Under the pieces are notes generated by a model. The model was not told where the DNA came from, did not search any database, and worked only from the letters and a program-made list of their open reading frames with translations. Positions 8,945-18,356 of a stretch of DNA of 36,015 nt are shown here, piece by piece (positions within the stretch are counted from its first letter, which is position 1; every line of letters begins with the position of its first letter). The stretch is from an uncultured Paenalcaligenes sp. (GTDB taxonomy: Bacteria > Pseudomonadota > Gammaproteobacteria > Burkholderiales > Burkholderiaceae_B): contig CANROS010000012.1 in assembly GCA_947632305.1 (NCBI GenBank), positions 1 through 36,015 of the forward strand. The letters run 5' to 3'. Both the position numbers and the translations under genes were made by a program.

Positions 8945-9877
8945 ATGACCACGGTACTAATAGCAGTAGACCATCCCAAATCCGGGCAGCAATGGGTAAA
9001 AATATTCCAAGAATTACAACCTGATTGGAACGTGTTGGAATGGACCTCTGGTTTAGATATCAAAGCAGATATTGCCATTGTGTGGCGACCTAGTGCGCAA
9101 CTTTTTATAGAGCAGCCTCAATTGAAAGCGGTCTTTAATATGGGGGCAGGGGTTGATGCTATTGATTTTTCTGTGATTCCAGAGTCCATTCCGGTCTATC
9201 GCGTAGAAGACGGTGGCATGGCTGTGCAGATGGCAGAATATGCCATTTACGGGGTCTTGCAGGCCACGCAGCGCTTAGCCCCTTATGTAGCGCTACAAAA
9301 ACAAAATACGTGGCAGGTGCTAAGGCCTGTGCTCCGCGAGCAGTGGCCTATAGGCATTATGGGTTATGGCCAAATAGGGCAGAAAGTTGCCCAAAGCTTG
9401 ACGGGTTTAGGCTATCCCGTGGCGGCTTGGGTGCGTAGCCCGCGACAAAGTACTGATGAGGTGCCGCTTTATGCTGGTCCTGAACAGCTAGACGCATTTT
9501 TACAGGCCAGCCGTATTTTAATTAATGTATTGCCTCTTACTACAGAAACCCGCGGCATTTTGAATAAAACGAATTTATTAAAACTACAGCCGCACTCCTA
9601 TTTAATTAATATGGCGCGCGGTCCACATGTGGTGGATGAGGACCTGATTGCCGTACTTGATGAGGGGCATTTGACAGGGGCGTTATTGGATGTTTTCCAC
9701 GAAGAGCCTTTGGACGTTAACCATCCTTTTTGGCAACACCCGCAGGTTTTGGTGACGCCACATATTTCAGGGGTGTCGCTACGCTGGCCTACCGCGCAGC
9801 ATATTGCTAAAAAAGCGACTGCTTTTTTAGCGGGGACAACGATTACCGGTTTGGTGCAGCGCCAACGTTTGTATTAA
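8945..9877 (+). CDS. ghrA: Glyoxylate/hydroxypyruvate reductase A-like 2-hydroxyacid dehydrogenase
   Basis: This 310-residue D-2-hydroxyacid dehydrogenase most resembles GhrA, which reduces glyoxylate to glycolate and hydroxypyruvate to glycerate with NADPH. The Rossmann motif is GYGQIGQKVAQSL (about residue 140). The catalytic arginine lies in INMARGPHVVDED and the catalytic histidine in VLVTPHISG, with the intervening acidic residue in FHEEPLDVNHPFW. The N-terminal NMGAGVDAI block is typical of the subgroup. It is followed after 27 bp by a quinone oxidoreductase gene, so the two may share a transcript. Substrate preference cannot be read from sequence. Confidence 0.85.
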   Translation: MTTVLIAVDHPKSGQQWVKIFQELQPDWNVLEWTSGLDIKADIAIVWRPSAQLFIEQPQLKAVFNMGAGVDAIDFSVIPESIPVYRVEDGGMAVQMAEYAIYGVLQATQRLAPYVALQKQNTWQVLRPVLREQWPIGIMGYGQIGQKVAQSLTGLGYPVAAWVRSPRQSTDEVPLYAGPEQLDAFLQASRILINVLPLTTETRGILNKTNLLKLQPHSYLINMARGPHVVDEDLIAVLDEGHLTGALLDVFHEEPLDVNHPFWQHPQVLVTPHISGVSLRWPTAQHIAKKATAFLAGTTITGLVQRQRLY

Positions 9878-9904
9878 TTTATTAAGACAGTTAGGAGTCT
9901 AGCT

Positions 9905-10888
9905 ATGTCAACGACGATTAAAGCGATTCAGATTGAGAAAAATGGTGGGCCAGAGGTGGTTCAGGTGGTGAGCAGGCCGTTACCTACCCCTCAGGCACAC
10001 GAGGTCTTAATACGCAATAAAGCGGTGGGCCTTAATTTTATTGATATTTATTATCGCGATGGCTTGTATCCCGCTGCCTTACCGCATGGTTTAGGGTTTG
10101 AGGGGGCGGGGGAAGTAGAAGCCGTTGGGGCAGAGGTCACTCATCTGCAGGTCGGAGATCGAGTTGCTTATGGTCAAGGGCCTCTAGGCGCTTATGCAGA
10201 AGCCCATTGTTTGCCTGCAGACCGGGTCGTCAAACTCCCTGATAGTATCAGCTTCGAAGAAGGCGCTGCCATGATGCTTAAAGGGCTGACCGTGCAATAC
10301 TTATTTAGACAAACGTATCGCTTAGAGCCGGGGCAAACCATCTTGTTTCATGCCGCCGCTGGTGGGGTGGGTTTAATTGCTTGTCAGTGGGCTAAAGCCT
10401 TAGGCGTGAATCTTATTGGTACCGCGTCCAGTCCAGAAAAAATGGAGTTAGCTAAACAGCATGGGGCTTGGGCCATGATTAACTACAAAACTGAAAATGT
10501 AGCCGAGCGTGTATTGGAGCTGACCAATGGGGCTAAAGTACCCGTAGTCTATGATGGTGTGGGTGCTGCTACGTGGGAACGTTCGTTAGATTGCCTACAG
10601 CGGCGTGGTTTGATGGTGAGCTATGGGAACGCGTCTGGACCGGTCACCGGGGTGAACTTAGGTATTTTGGCTCAAAAAGGGTCTTTGTATGTCACCCGAC
10701 CTATTTTGGCGCATTTTGTCCCTACTTTAGAGACAATGCAGGCCGCAGCTCAAGAGCTATTTGATTTGGTAGAGGCTGGGCAAATTAAAATTCAAATCGG
10801 GCAGCGGGTGGCCTTAGAGAATGTGGCTGAAGCCCAAAGAGCTTTGGCTGCAGGTGAAACCAAAGGGTCTACCGTTTTGACTCTTTAA
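9905..10888 (+). CDS. qorA: NADPH:quinone reductase (zinc-free MDR family)
   Basis: The 327-residue protein is a medium-chain dehydrogenase/reductase of the QOR/zeta-crystallin type, which reduces quinones with NADPH. Conserved stretches are GLNFIDIYYRDGLYP, LPHGLGFEGAGEVEAVG, the cofactor loop HAAAGGVGLIACQWAKALG and YGNASGPV. The cysteine/histidine zinc ligands of alcohol dehydrogenases are absent, as expected for the quinone reductases. The start is preceded by AGGAG about 7 bp before the ATG. It lies 27 bp downstream of ghrA. A tandem palindromic repeat follows the stop codon. Confidence 0.9.
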   Translation: MSTTIKAIQIEKNGGPEVVQVVSRPLPTPQAHEVLIRNKAVGLNFIDIYYRDGLYPAALPHGLGFEGAGEVEAVGAEVTHLQVGDRVAYGQGPLGAYAEAHCLPADRVVKLPDSISFEEGAAMMLKGLTVQYLFRQTYRLEPGQTILFHAAAGGVGLIACQWAKALGVNLIGTASSPEKMELAKQHGAWAMINYKTENVAERVLELTNGAKVPVVYDGVGAATWERSLDCLQRRGLMVSYGNASGPVTGVNLGILAQKGSLYVTRPILAHFVPTLETMQAAAQELFDLVEAGQIKIQIGQRVALENVAEAQRALAAGETKGSTVLTL

Positions 10889-10904
10889 AAGAGCCAGTGC
10901 CATT

Positions 10905-10954
10905 TAGGAGCGCTCCATGACCGCAATGGTAGGAGCGCTCCATGACTGCTATGG
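10905..10954. repeat. Tandem 25-bp direct repeat with internal palindromes
   Basis: Two adjacent 25-bp units, 10905-10929 and 10930-10954, differ at only two positions. Each contains the 10-bp palindrome GGAGCGCTCC followed by ATGAC. They lie in the 85-bp gap between the convergent qorA and fbp genes. The palindromes could pair as hairpins on either transcript, but no T-run follows. They might be an operator pair, a short repeat-family element or replication slippage; the sequence does not decide. Confidence 0.85.
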
Positions 10955-10973
10955 GGCTATTAGACCCAGTCCG

Positions 10974-11990
10974 TTACGCGTTTTCTTGGTGATAACGCTG
11001 TACACGTTCTACTTCATTTTTAGAACCCAAAATTACGCCTACCCGTTGATGCAGCGCGGTAGGTTGAATATCTAAAATACGGTTTGCACCGTCTACGGCG
11101 GCTCCGCCGGCTTGTTCAACTAAGAAGCTCATGGGGTTGGCTTCGTACATTAAGCGTAGTTTGCCCTGGCGCACTGACTCACGGTGATCGCGTGGATACA
11201 TAAAAATACCACCACGACTTAAAATACGATGCACATCGGCCACCATGGAGGCAATCCAGCGCATGTTGTAGTTTTTCTCTAGGGGGCCTTCTTTGCCCTG
11301 TAAGCATTCGTCTACATAACGGCTAATAGGGGTTTCCCAATGACGTTGATTCGACATGTTAATCGCGAACTCAGCAGTGTCTTCTGGAATACGGATAGAA
11401 GGATGGGTCAGTACCCAAGAACCTGTTTCACGATCTAAAGTGAAGCCAACCACCCCTGAACCCACTGTTAGAATAAGCATGGTCTGGGGGCCATAGACGG
11501 CATAGCCTGCTGCAACTTGTTTGGTGCCCGGTTGCATGAAATCCGTTTCTTCAATATCACGACTGTTGGCATCTTCAGGTAGTTGCAATACAGAGAAAAT
11601 TGTTCCAATAGAGACGTTGACGTCAATGTTGGAAGAGCCGTCTAAAGGATCAAACAGCAACAGGTTACGACCTTTAGGGTAGTGCGTAGGAATGCGGTGG
11701 ATGGTGTCCATTTCTTCGGAGGCCATAGCGGCTAAATTACCACCCCATTCGTTGGCTTCTAAGAGAATATCATTCGAGATGACATCTAGTTTTTTTTGTA
11801 CCTCGCCTTGGACATTTTCGCTGTCTAAGCTGCCAAGTACGCCGCCTAAGGCGCCTTTGCTGACGGCATGGCCAATGGCCTTACATGCTCTGGCTACGGT
11901 TTCAATGAGTAAACGCACATCAGCGGTAACCACGTTGTGTTCGCGCTGTTGTTCAACTAAATAGTGGGTAAGGTTCTTTTTTAAATACAT
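10974..11990 (-). CDS. fbp: Fructose-1,6-bisphosphatase class I
   Basis: Fbp dephosphorylates fructose-1,6-bisphosphate to fructose-6-phosphate in gluconeogenesis. The ATG at 11990 gives 338 residues beginning [17 protein letters not shown], matching class I length; the longer frame upstream lies within pepN. The metal-binding motif [12 protein letters not shown] and the C-terminal active-site region [28 protein letters not shown] are intact. It starts 4 bp after the pepN stop, so the two are presumably cotranscribed, an arrangement common in Burkholderiales. No strong Shine-Dalgarno is visible, so coupling to pepN translation is plausible. Confidence 0.95.
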   Translation of the reverse strand: MYLKKNLTHYLVEQQREHNVVTADVRLLIETVARACKAIGHAVSKGALGGVLGSLDSENVQGEVQKKLDVISNDILLEANEWGGNLAAMASEEMDTIHRIPTHYPKGRNLLLFDPLDGSSNIDVNVSIGTIFSVLQLPEDANSRDIEETDFMQPGTKQVAAGYAVYGPQTMLILTVGSGVVGFTLDRETGSWVLTHPSIRIPEDTAEFAINMSNQRHWETPISRYVDECLQGKEGPLEKNYNMRWIASMVADVHRILSRGGIFMYPRDHRESVRQGKLRLMYEANPMSFLVEQAGGAAVDGANRILDIQPTALHQRVGVILGSKNEVERVQRYHQENA

Positions 11991-11994
11991 GACG

Positions 11995-14664
11995 TTATTC
12001 AATAGTGAGAGCTTTGTGAACGATTTCCTGAACGTTGGCAGACAAGCTGGTTTGTTGGAGGCGTTCAAAGCGGACTTTGAGTTCAGAGCGTAACGGCTCA
12101 GAGTAGTGGGACCAGTTATCGAAAGTGCGACACAAGCGTGCTGATATTTCAGGGTTAAGCGCATCTAGGGCGATGACCTGATCACACCAAAAATCGTAGC
12201 CAGACGAGCAGTGTACCTGTGCCATATTATTCGTGCAGAACTGAAAGATCAATGCGCGCGCACGATTTGGATTGCGCAGTTTAAAGTCGGGGTGCTGGGC
12301 TAATTGTAAAGCTTGGGCCACATCAAAATACGGAGCGGTAGCTTGGATACTGAACCAACGGTCTATAACCAAGGCATTTGACTGCCAACGTAGGTAGAAA
12401 TCTTCCAATAAAGGCAATCGTATTTCTGGTGTGGCATGATGCACGAGTGCGCTAAAAGCACCCCACTGATCGGTCATATTCGATGCAGAGTGGTATTGTG
12501 CTTGGGCCCAAGCCATGGCTTGAGGGTGCTGCGCAATAATCAATTGATGCAGAGCGAGGTTTTTGAGGGCGCGGTCACCGGCATCTAAAGCACTAGGCGT
12601 ATAGGCCAGAGGGCTATTACTGAGTAATTTTTGATAAATGGTGGCCCATTCGGGCGCAAAGCGCTGGGCCAGTTTCTGTTCTAAGCGTTGATGGCTTTGG
12701 ACCAAGGCATGGGGGTTCATTGGACGTGTTTGGGCCAGTAATTGACGCACGCTAGGTAGACTTAGGGCTCGGCTTAAATAAGCACTGGAAAGATCTGTCG
12801 TGTGCAGCAGCTGTTGCCAGACTAGACATAGTGCGGCCTCAAGCTCGGGTTCGGGTTGCTGGGCGGACTGGATGAGGCAGCGTTGAGCGAGTTCTTGGAT
12901 GGCTTGCCAACGGCCAAATGCATTGCTGTCATGTTGAGCCAAGGTGATTAAATCAGCCAGTGGGCGCTCGTAGCGCAGACGCACTGGGGCAGAGAAGTCA
13001 CGCAATAAGGACAGAACCGGAGGCTGAGTCACTTGCTCAAAAGTGAAATGCTGTTCTGCTTGATCCAAGCGTAAGGTGAACTCGTCACTGAGCTCAGAGC
13101 CACACTGCACCGGCAGGGATTGGCCGGCAGCATCTAAAAAGCCGAGCTTAAATGGGATCAGTAACGGAGCCTTAAGAGCGATGGGTTGCTCTAGTAGTTC
13201 TACACCTACAGCAGGATTGCTTTGTTTAACAACTAAAGTGGCGCGTTGTTGGCTTGCTTCATAATTGAGCTGAATTTCTAAAAGAGGGGTGCCAGCTTGT
13301 TCATACCAACCGGTAAAGGCAGCCAAACTTTGGCCTGGGTACTGTTTTTGGTATTGTTGGTCCATGCAGGCCATAAAGTCATCACATGTAATGGCTTGAC
13401 CGTCAAATTGCTCAAAGTAGGATTTCAAAGCAGCTTGAAAGCCTGTTTCACCCAGTAAGGTATGAAACATGCGAATGACTTCAGCCCCTTTTTCGTAAAT
13501 AGTCGCGGTATAAAAGTTGCTGATTTCTTCGTAACTATTAGGGCGTATGGGGTGAGCCATCGGCCCTGCGTCTTCGGGGAACTGAGCAAGGCGTAGTACA
13601 TTGACATCATCAATACGTTTGACTGCGCGGGCGCTGGCAGCGGCTGTACCTTCTAGGCCAGTGGCTAACATATCGGCGCTGAACTCTTGGTCGCGGAATA
13701 CCGTCAGGCCTTCTTTGAGAGAAAGTTGAAACCAGTCACGACACGTGACACGATTGCCGGTCCAGTTGTGAAAGTATTCGTGCCCAATAACGGCTTCTAT
13801 GTCGCGATAGCTTTGGTCGGTGGTGCTTTCAGGTTGGGCTAAGACATAGGCGGCATTAAATACGTTTAGCCCTTTGTTTTCCATCGCGCCCATATTAAAG
13901 TCGGCAGCGGACACCACCATATAGCGCTCTAAGTCTAGTTCTAAACCAAAGCGTTGCTCATCCCAACGTAGCGAGTTGACCAGACTTTGCATGGCCCATT
14001 CTGTTTTAGGGTAATCGCCTTTGTCGCTAAAAAGTTGTAGTAAGACCTCGCGACCAGAGGCAGTGGTCAGGCGTTGCTCTCTGCAATCAAAGTCACCGGC
14101 AACGACCGCAAACAAATAGGACGGTTTACTAAAGGGGTCTGCCCACACGGCCTCGTGTTTATTGTTAGGAAGATCCGTTGTGCTGATTAAGTTACCGTTG
14201 GAGAGCAAATAAGGAAATTGTGTTTTGTCGCCGATTAAACGCACGGTGTAGCGAGTGAGCACGTCTGGGCGATCAGCAAACCAAGTAATGCGTCTGAAGC
14301 CTTCGGCTTCACATTGGGTAAATAATTGCTCTCCTGATTGATATAGCCCCATCAAGGTGGTGTTTTTCTCAGGCTCACAATAGTTATTAATCTCAATGGT
14401 ATGAGTGGCCTGAGTTAAGGGGATGGCTAGGGTGGTCGCATCAAGCGTGTAGTCCGTAGCGTTTAGGGGCTGGCCATCTACATGAATGGAAACTAAAGTT
14501 AATTCTTCACCGTCTAACAGTAAAGGTGTGCCGGGAGAATCTGTATGAACGCTAAATTGGCTTTGAACAAGGGTTCTGCTGGAGTCTAAATGAAAATTAA
14601 GATGTAAGTGTTCAACGCGATAAGGAAAGGGCTGGTAATTTTTTCTTTGGATGCTAGTGGTCAT
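11995..14664 (-). CDS. pepN: Aminopeptidase N (M1 family)
   Basis: PepN is a cytoplasmic zinc aminopeptidase that removes N-terminal residues from peptides. The 889-residue protein has the substrate-binding GAMENKGLN motif and the zinc site [18 protein letters not shown] followed by KEGLTVFRD, i.e. HExxH with the third ligand glutamate 18 residues on. Length and layout (catalytic region in the middle, long helical C-terminal half) match E. coli PepN (870 residues). I chose the ATG at 14664; a GTG at 14676 would add four residues. It is divergent from the DUF4136 lipoprotein gene, with 79 bp between. Confidence 0.96.
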   Translation of the reverse strand: MTTSIQRKNYQPFPYRVEHLHLNFHLDSSRTLVQSQFSVHTDSPGTPLLLDGEELTLVSIHVDGQPLNATDYTLDATTLAIPLTQATHTIEINNYCEPEKNTTLMGLYQSGEQLFTQCEAEGFRRITWFADRPDVLTRYTVRLIGDKTQFPYLLSNGNLISTTDLPNNKHEAVWADPFSKPSYLFAVVAGDFDCREQRLTTASGREVLLQLFSDKGDYPKTEWAMQSLVNSLRWDEQRFGLELDLERYMVVSAADFNMGAMENKGLNVFNAAYVLAQPESTTDQSYRDIEAVIGHEYFHNWTGNRVTCRDWFQLSLKEGLTVFRDQEFSADMLATGLEGTAAASARAVKRIDDVNVLRLAQFPEDAGPMAHPIRPNSYEEISNFYTATIYEKGAEVIRMFHTLLGETGFQAALKSYFEQFDGQAITCDDFMACMDQQYQKQYPGQSLAAFTGWYEQAGTPLLEIQLNYEASQQRATLVVKQSNPAVGVELLEQPIALKAPLLIPFKLGFLDAAGQSLPVQCGSELSDEFTLRLDQAEQHFTFEQVTQPPVLSLLRDFSAPVRLRYERPLADLITLAQHDSNAFGRWQAIQELAQRCLIQSAQQPEPELEAALCLVWQQLLHTTDLSSAYLSRALSLPSVRQLLAQTRPMNPHALVQSHQRLEQKLAQRFAPEWATIYQKLLSNSPLAYTPSALDAGDRALKNLALHQLIIAQHPQAMAWAQAQYHSASNMTDQWGAFSALVHHATPEIRLPLLEDFYLRWQSNALVIDRWFSIQATAPYFDVAQALQLAQHPDFKLRNPNRARALIFQFCTNNMAQVHCSSGYDFWCDQVIALDALNPEISARLCRTFDNWSHYSEPLRSELKVRFERLQQTSLSANVQEIVHKALTIE

Positions 14665-14743
14665 CGGTGAAATCACAAGAGGTGGAAACGAAAAAAGATT
14701 AATATGGAGATTGTAGTCTGTTCAGGTAACTAAAGGAGTGAGT

Positions 14744-15382
14744 ATGTATGTAGCCAAGCGAGAGATCCAATCGAAGTGGATGCGTTACATGTTGCTGTTG
14801 GTTGGCTTTTTTGTGCTGACAGGATGCGCTGCCTCTTGGTCGGCAAAAGTCACTACCTTTCAGCACTGGCCTGCTGAGCTTTATCAAGCACGCTACCAGA
14901 TTGAGCCCAATTCAGAGCAAGAAAATAGTTTGGAGTTTCAAGCAGTGGCCGATTCGGTGCGGGTGGCAATGGGAGCCGTAGGACTGGTTGAGGGTGGCCC
15001 AGAGAGCCGATTAGTCGTGGAGCTAAGCTATGGTAACCCCATGAAGCAAGAGTGGGTTGAGCGCTATGTGGATCCGTATGATCCTTTTTTCTATGGCGGG
15101 CCTTTCTCTACGGGCATATGGGGAGGTTTTGGTGCTATGCGTTTTGGGGGCATGTATCATCCTATGCCGCGTTATGCCTCTGTGCCGGCTGATATTTATA
15201 ACAATACCTTGAAAGTTGTAATAAAAGATCGTTTAAATAATATGGCTGAAGTTTTTAATGCAACTGCTATTAATAAATCTGATAGGGATGGATTAATAAA
15301 TGTAATTCCTTTATTAGCTAAGGCTGCTTTTGCTAATTTCCCAGGAATGAACGGCAAGGTACAAGAGGTACGGTTTAAATAA
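14744..15382 (+). CDS. DUF4136-family lipoprotein
   Basis: The start is the ATG at 14744, preceded by AAAGGAG with 5-bp spacing. The 212-residue protein has a basic N-terminus, a hydrophobic segment and the lipobox LTGC (Cys28), so it should be lipidated and envelope-anchored. The remainder resembles DUF4136 proteins: an N-terminal TFQHWPAE-type strand, a glycine/aromatic-rich middle (FFYGGPFSTGIWGGFGAM) and a conserved end NNTLKVVIKDRL through LAKAAFANFPG. Family function is unknown. Codon use becomes more AT-rich in the last third (15200-15340). It is monocistronic with its own strong terminator. Confidence 0.8.
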   Translation: MYVAKREIQSKWMRYMLLLVGFFVLTGCAASWSAKVTTFQHWPAELYQARYQIEPNSEQENSLEFQAVADSVRVAMGAVGLVEGGPESRLVVELSYGNPMKQEWVERYVDPYDPFFYGGPFSTGIWGGFGAMRFGGMYHPMPRYASVPADIYNNTLKVVIKDRLNNMAEVFNATAINKSDRDGLINVIPLLAKAAFANFPGMNGKVQEVRFK

Positions 15383-15394
15383 AGTCTCTAAATG

Positions 15395-15430
15395 AAAAGC
15401 GCAAACCTAAAGGTAGGTTTGCGCTTTTTT
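15395..15430 (+). terminator. Intrinsic terminator after the DUF4136 gene
   Basis: A perfect 15-bp stem (15395-15409 with 15414-15428, core AAGCGCAAACCTA), loop AAGG, ends in six T (15425-15430). The A-run on the other side means it could also terminate the convergent H-NS-family gene. Confidence 0.93.
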
Positions 15431-15446
15431 GGGGCAGAAAAAAGGA

Positions 15447-15779
15447 TCACACTTTGATCAAAAAGCTATCCCGAGTTTTGCCTTGGGCTTCTGCGTCTAC
15501 TATCCAACGAGGCGGACGGCCACGCCCTGTCCAAGTGTCCCCTGTTTCAGGGTTTTTGTAACGAGCTGGGGCGGAACTCGTTGTAGTAGGGCTTTTTTGG
15601 CGGCGGTCGAAGGCTTGGGTGATTTCTTCGGCGCTGATGCCATACTCTTGCATGGATTTGATAATAGAATTAATTACAGGGCGACGCTGACGTGTGTGCA
15701 GGGTGCGCATTTTTCGCTGTAATTTCTGGATTTGCTTTTCTAGCTGTTGCTTTTCACTTAAGAAGTTTTCTTGAGGCAT
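15447..15779 (-). CDS. H-NS family nucleoid-associated protein
   Basis: The 110-residue protein has an N-terminal charged region likely to form a coiled-coil oligomerisation segment (about residues 8-60), a Ser/Thr linker, and a C-terminal DNA-binding motif YKNPETGDTWTGRGRPPRW (residues 74-92) typical of H-NS-family proteins. Such proteins bind AT-rich DNA and silence transcription, often of acquired genes. The ATG at 15779 is preceded by AGGAA at good spacing. It is divergent from the nitrilase gene and convergent with the DUF4136 gene. Burkholderiales usually carry several paralogues, so I give no symbol. Confidence 0.9.
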   Translation of the reverse strand: MPQENFLSEKQQLEKQIQKLQRKMRTLHTRQRRPVINSIIKSMQEYGISAEEITQAFDRRQKSPTTTSSAPARYKNPETGDTWTGRGRPPRWIVDAEAQGKTRDSFLIKV

Positions 15780-15925
15780 TTGTGTTTCCTGTGTTTGTTA
15801 AATTGCATTTAACTATTTTTAATAATAATACGAGATAGATCTCATACTAATAGATTCTACCCCTTTTTATTCCATAAGAAAATATATAAACAATAGAACT
15901 TGGTTAAAGATCGTAATGGAGCAAA
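15780..15925. promoter_or_regulatory. AT-rich divergent promoter region, H-NS-like / nitrilase genes
   Basis: This 146-bp region is notably AT-rich. It contains the inverted repeat GAGAT-AG-ATCTC (15832-15843) and, on the minus strand, a TATTAT -10-like element just downstream of it. The base composition would suit autoregulation by the H-NS-like protein (inference). No certain promoter can be assigned for either gene. Confidence 0.4.
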
Positions 15926-16753
15926 ATGATGAGTTACCCTGATAATGAGCAATTAAAGGTGGCGGCTATTCAAATGATTTCAGGGCCACGTGTAGAAGAC
16001 AATCTACGTACGGCTGCGTATTGGATTCAGTGGGCTGCAGAGGCTGGAGCGCAGGTAGTGGCTCTGCCTGAGTATTTTTGTTTTTTAGGGAATTCCTTAA
16101 AGGAAAAATACGCCTTAGTTGAGCCATTTGGGGCGGGGCCTATTCAAGATTTTTTATCTGAGCAAGCGGCTTATTACGGTATTTATTTAATCGGCGGGAC
16201 TTTGGCTTTGGCCTCAGAAGAGCCCCAGCGTTTTTATAACAGTACTTTGGTGTATGAGCCCTCGGGACGCTGTGTAGGTCGTTATGACAAAATTCATCTA
16301 TTTACTTTTCAGCGCGGTGCGGAACGTTATGATGAGGCGCAGACGATTAAAACTGGCAAGGCTGAACCGACTGTTATTACTATTTCTGATTTTTGTTTGG
16401 GTTTGGGGATTTGTTATGACCTTCGTTTTCCCGAGCTTTTTAGGGCCATGCCAGCGATGGATTTAATCGTCTTACCCTCTGCTTTTACGTACACTACGGG
16501 ACAAGCACATTGGGAGGTGCTATTAAAGGCGAGGGCCATAGAAAATCAATGTTATGTCTTAGCCCCAGCTCAAGGTGGCGTACACGAGAATGGAAGACGT
16601 ACTTGGGGACATAGCATGTTGATAGATCCATGGGGGCAGCAAATTGATTGTTTAGCTACAGGCGCAGGCTATGTCAGTGGCATAATAGATAAAAAGCGTT
16701 TAGCTGCCGTGCGAACGGATTTACCCGCTTTGACGCAACGACGCTTTAGTTAA
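15926..16753 (+). CDS. Nitrilase-superfamily carbon-nitrogen hydrolase (Nit2/YafV-like amidase)
   Basis: The 275-residue protein has the complete nitrilase catalytic triad: Glu49 (ALPEYF), Lys122 (GRYDKIHLF) and Cys163 (GICYDLRFPE). Subgroup features (KVAAIQM start, YNSTLVYEPSG, RFPELFRAM, KARAIENQCYVLAPAQGG) fit the Nit1/Nit2 branch, whose known members hydrolyse omega-amides such as deaminated glutathione or alpha-ketoglutaramate; the true substrate here is not known. Two adjacent ATGs (15926, 15929) are possible starts. It is followed after 18 bp by tldD, a pairing common in Burkholderiales, and is probably cotranscribed with it. Confidence 0.88.
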   Translation: MMSYPDNEQLKVAAIQMISGPRVEDNLRTAAYWIQWAAEAGAQVVALPEYFCFLGNSLKEKYALVEPFGAGPIQDFLSEQAAYYGIYLIGGTLALASEEPQRFYNSTLVYEPSGRCVGRYDKIHLFTFQRGAERYDEAQTIKTGKAEPTVITISDFCLGLGICYDLRFPELFRAMPAMDLIVLPSAFTYTTGQAHWEVLLKARAIENQCYVLAPAQGGVHENGRRTWGHSMLIDPWGQQIDCLATGAGYVSGIIDKKRLAAVRTDLPALTQRRFS

Positions 16754-16771
16754 GTTTTTTAAGGATAGTAG

Positions 16772-18232
16772 ATGATGACAAGCTCATCGAATTTGGATGC
16801 ATTAAGCACAGCCAAGTCCGTTTTATTGACGCCTTGGGGCGTAACCGAGCATGATTTGCAGCGCAGCTTGGCAGAGATATTTACTCACAGAGTAGACTAT
16901 GCTGATTTGTACTTTCAGTATTCACGCAGCGAAGCCTGGAGTCTCGAAGAAGGTATTGTGAAAACAGGTAGCTTCAATATAGAGCAGGGTGTGGGGGTGC
17001 GTGCCATTAGTGGTGAAAAAACGGCATTTTCATATTCAGATACACTTAGTCAAGAGGCTTTACTGAGCGCAGCACAAGCGGTGCGTAGTATTGCTAGACA
17101 GGGGCAGCAAGGTCAGTTGCCTGTTTTAGCGGCCCGTGTGCCCAAGCGCCCTTTACTCTATGTGCCTAATGACCCCCTCGATAGCATGAGCGCTCCAGAT
17201 AAAGTGGCTTTATTGGAAAAAATTGAGCGTATGGCTCGAGCCAAGGACCCTCAGGTGATTCAAGTCATGGCTAGCCTAGGCGCTACCTGTGACACGGTGC
17301 TTATAGCGGGCAGTGATGGCCGACTTGCCGCCGATGTGCGTCCTTTGGTGCGCTTGTCTGTGACAGTGATCGCCGAGCGCGCTGGGCGCCGAGAAAGCGG
17401 TAGTTCAGGCGGGGGCGGCCGTTTTGATTTGGGGTATTTTGATGAGGCTTTGCTACAGCGTTACGTAGACGAGGCAGTAAACCAAGCCTTAATTAATCTA
17501 GAGGCTGAGGCGGCTCCAGCCGGAGAAATGCCGGTGATTCTAGGTGCAGGTTGGCCTGGCATTCTATTGCACGAAGCCGTGGGGCATGGCCTAGAGGGTG
17601 ATTTTAATCGCAAAGGGTCTAGTGTCTTTAGCGATCGTATTGGCGAGCAGGTGGCCTCTAAAGGGGTAACTGTTATTGATGACGGCACCCTAACAGACAG
17701 ACGTGGTTCTTTAAATATAGATGACGAGGGCAATCCGACTCAGCATAATGTTTTAATCGAAGACGGTGTTTTGACTGGCTATATGCAAGACATGCTGAAT
17801 GCTCGCTTAATGGGCATGCCGGTTACCGGTAATGGTCGTCGAGAGTCTTACGCCTATTTGCCTATGCCTCGTATGACTAATACCTATATGTTAAACGGCA
17901 CTCATCATCCTGACGAGCTCATTGCCTCAGTGAAAAAGGGCATTTATGCCGCTAATTTTGGTGGTGGTCAGGTGGATATTACCAGCGGCAAGTTTGTTTT
18001 TTCTGCTTCGGAAGCTTGGCTGATCGAAGAGGGCAAACTGATCCATCCAGTTAAAGGTGCTACCTTGATTGGTTCAGGAATTGACGCCATGAATCAGGTA
18101 TCCATGATTGCCAACAACATGGCTTTAGATTCGGGTGTGGGCACGTGTGGCAAAGACGGGCAAAGTGTGCCTGTAGGTGTAGGGATGCCATCAATACGTA
18201 TCGATGGGCTTACCGTTGGTGGGACGGCATAG
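16772..18232 (+). CDS. tldD: Metalloprotease TldD
   Basis: TldD forms a heterodimeric zinc protease with TldE/PmbA that trims unstructured peptides; in E. coli it matures microcin B17 and degrades the CcdA antitoxin. The 486-residue protein carries HEAVGH (residues 267-272) followed by [19 protein letters not shown], and the conserved glycine-rich C-terminus ([28 protein letters not shown]). No tldE/pmbA partner is in the window; in most genomes it lies elsewhere. The gene is second in the nitrilase-tldD unit and is closed by an intrinsic terminator. Confidence 0.96.
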   Translation: MMTSSSNLDALSTAKSVLLTPWGVTEHDLQRSLAEIFTHRVDYADLYFQYSRSEAWSLEEGIVKTGSFNIEQGVGVRAISGEKTAFSYSDTLSQEALLSAAQAVRSIARQGQQGQLPVLAARVPKRPLLYVPNDPLDSMSAPDKVALLEKIERMARAKDPQVIQVMASLGATCDTVLIAGSDGRLAADVRPLVRLSVTVIAERAGRRESGSSGGGGRFDLGYFDEALLQRYVDEAVNQALINLEAEAAPAGEMPVILGAGWPGILLHEAVGHGLEGDFNRKGSSVFSDRIGEQVASKGVTVIDDGTLTDRRGSLNIDDEGNPTQHNVLIEDGVLTGYMQDMLNARLMGMPVTGNGRRESYAYLPMPRMTNTYMLNGTHHPDELIASVKKGIYAANFGGGQVDITSGKFVFSASEAWLIEEGKLIHPVKGATLIGSGIDAMNQVSMIANNMALDSGVGTCGKDGQSVPVGVGMPSIRIDGLTVGGTA

Positions 18233-18256
18233 TTATATTGAAACAACATATGACCA

Positions 18257-18276
18257 GGCCGCAGTAGCGGCCTTTT
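18257..18276 (+). terminator. Intrinsic terminator after tldD
   Basis: GGCCGC (18257-18262), loop AGTA, GCGGCC (18267-18272), then TTTTCTTT. It separates the nitrilase-tldD unit from the ectR promoter seven bases further on. Confidence 0.88.
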
Positions 18277-18282
18277 CTTTAT

Positions 18283-18311
18283 TTGACAATATTTATTTCA
18301 ATGGATATGAT
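18283..18311 (+). promoter_or_regulatory. Strong sigma70 promoter of the ectR-ectABCD operon
   Basis: A perfect -35 TTGACA (18283-18288) and a near-perfect -10 TATGAT (18306-18311) are separated by exactly 17 bp. The predicted start is at about 18318, leaving a leader of about 40 nt before ectR. The -10 overlaps the palindrome at 18307-18327, as expected for a promoter held down by a repressor. Confidence 0.88.
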
Positions 18312-18327
18312 TTCAGTTGAAATGATT
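18307..18327. promoter_or_regulatory. Palindromic operator, probable EctR site (ect copy)
   Basis: Two arms, TGATTTCA and TGAAATGA, are separated by GT. The 21-bp element covers the -10 hexamer and the likely transcription start. Nearly the same element (19 of 21 positions) recurs in the ehuB promoter at 25171-25191. An 8-2-8 layout with a GT centre recalls the EctR1 site described in methylotrophs. Binding by EctR here is inferred from position and duplication. Confidence 0.75.
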
Positions 18328-18356
18328 ATTTGCTTGATGTGGAATATGAAAGCTAA

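Noticed and set aside
11991-12164. N-terminal extension of fbp
   Set aside because: The extra 58 residues come from within pepN and do not belong to the Fbp family; the ATG at 11990 gives the normal length.
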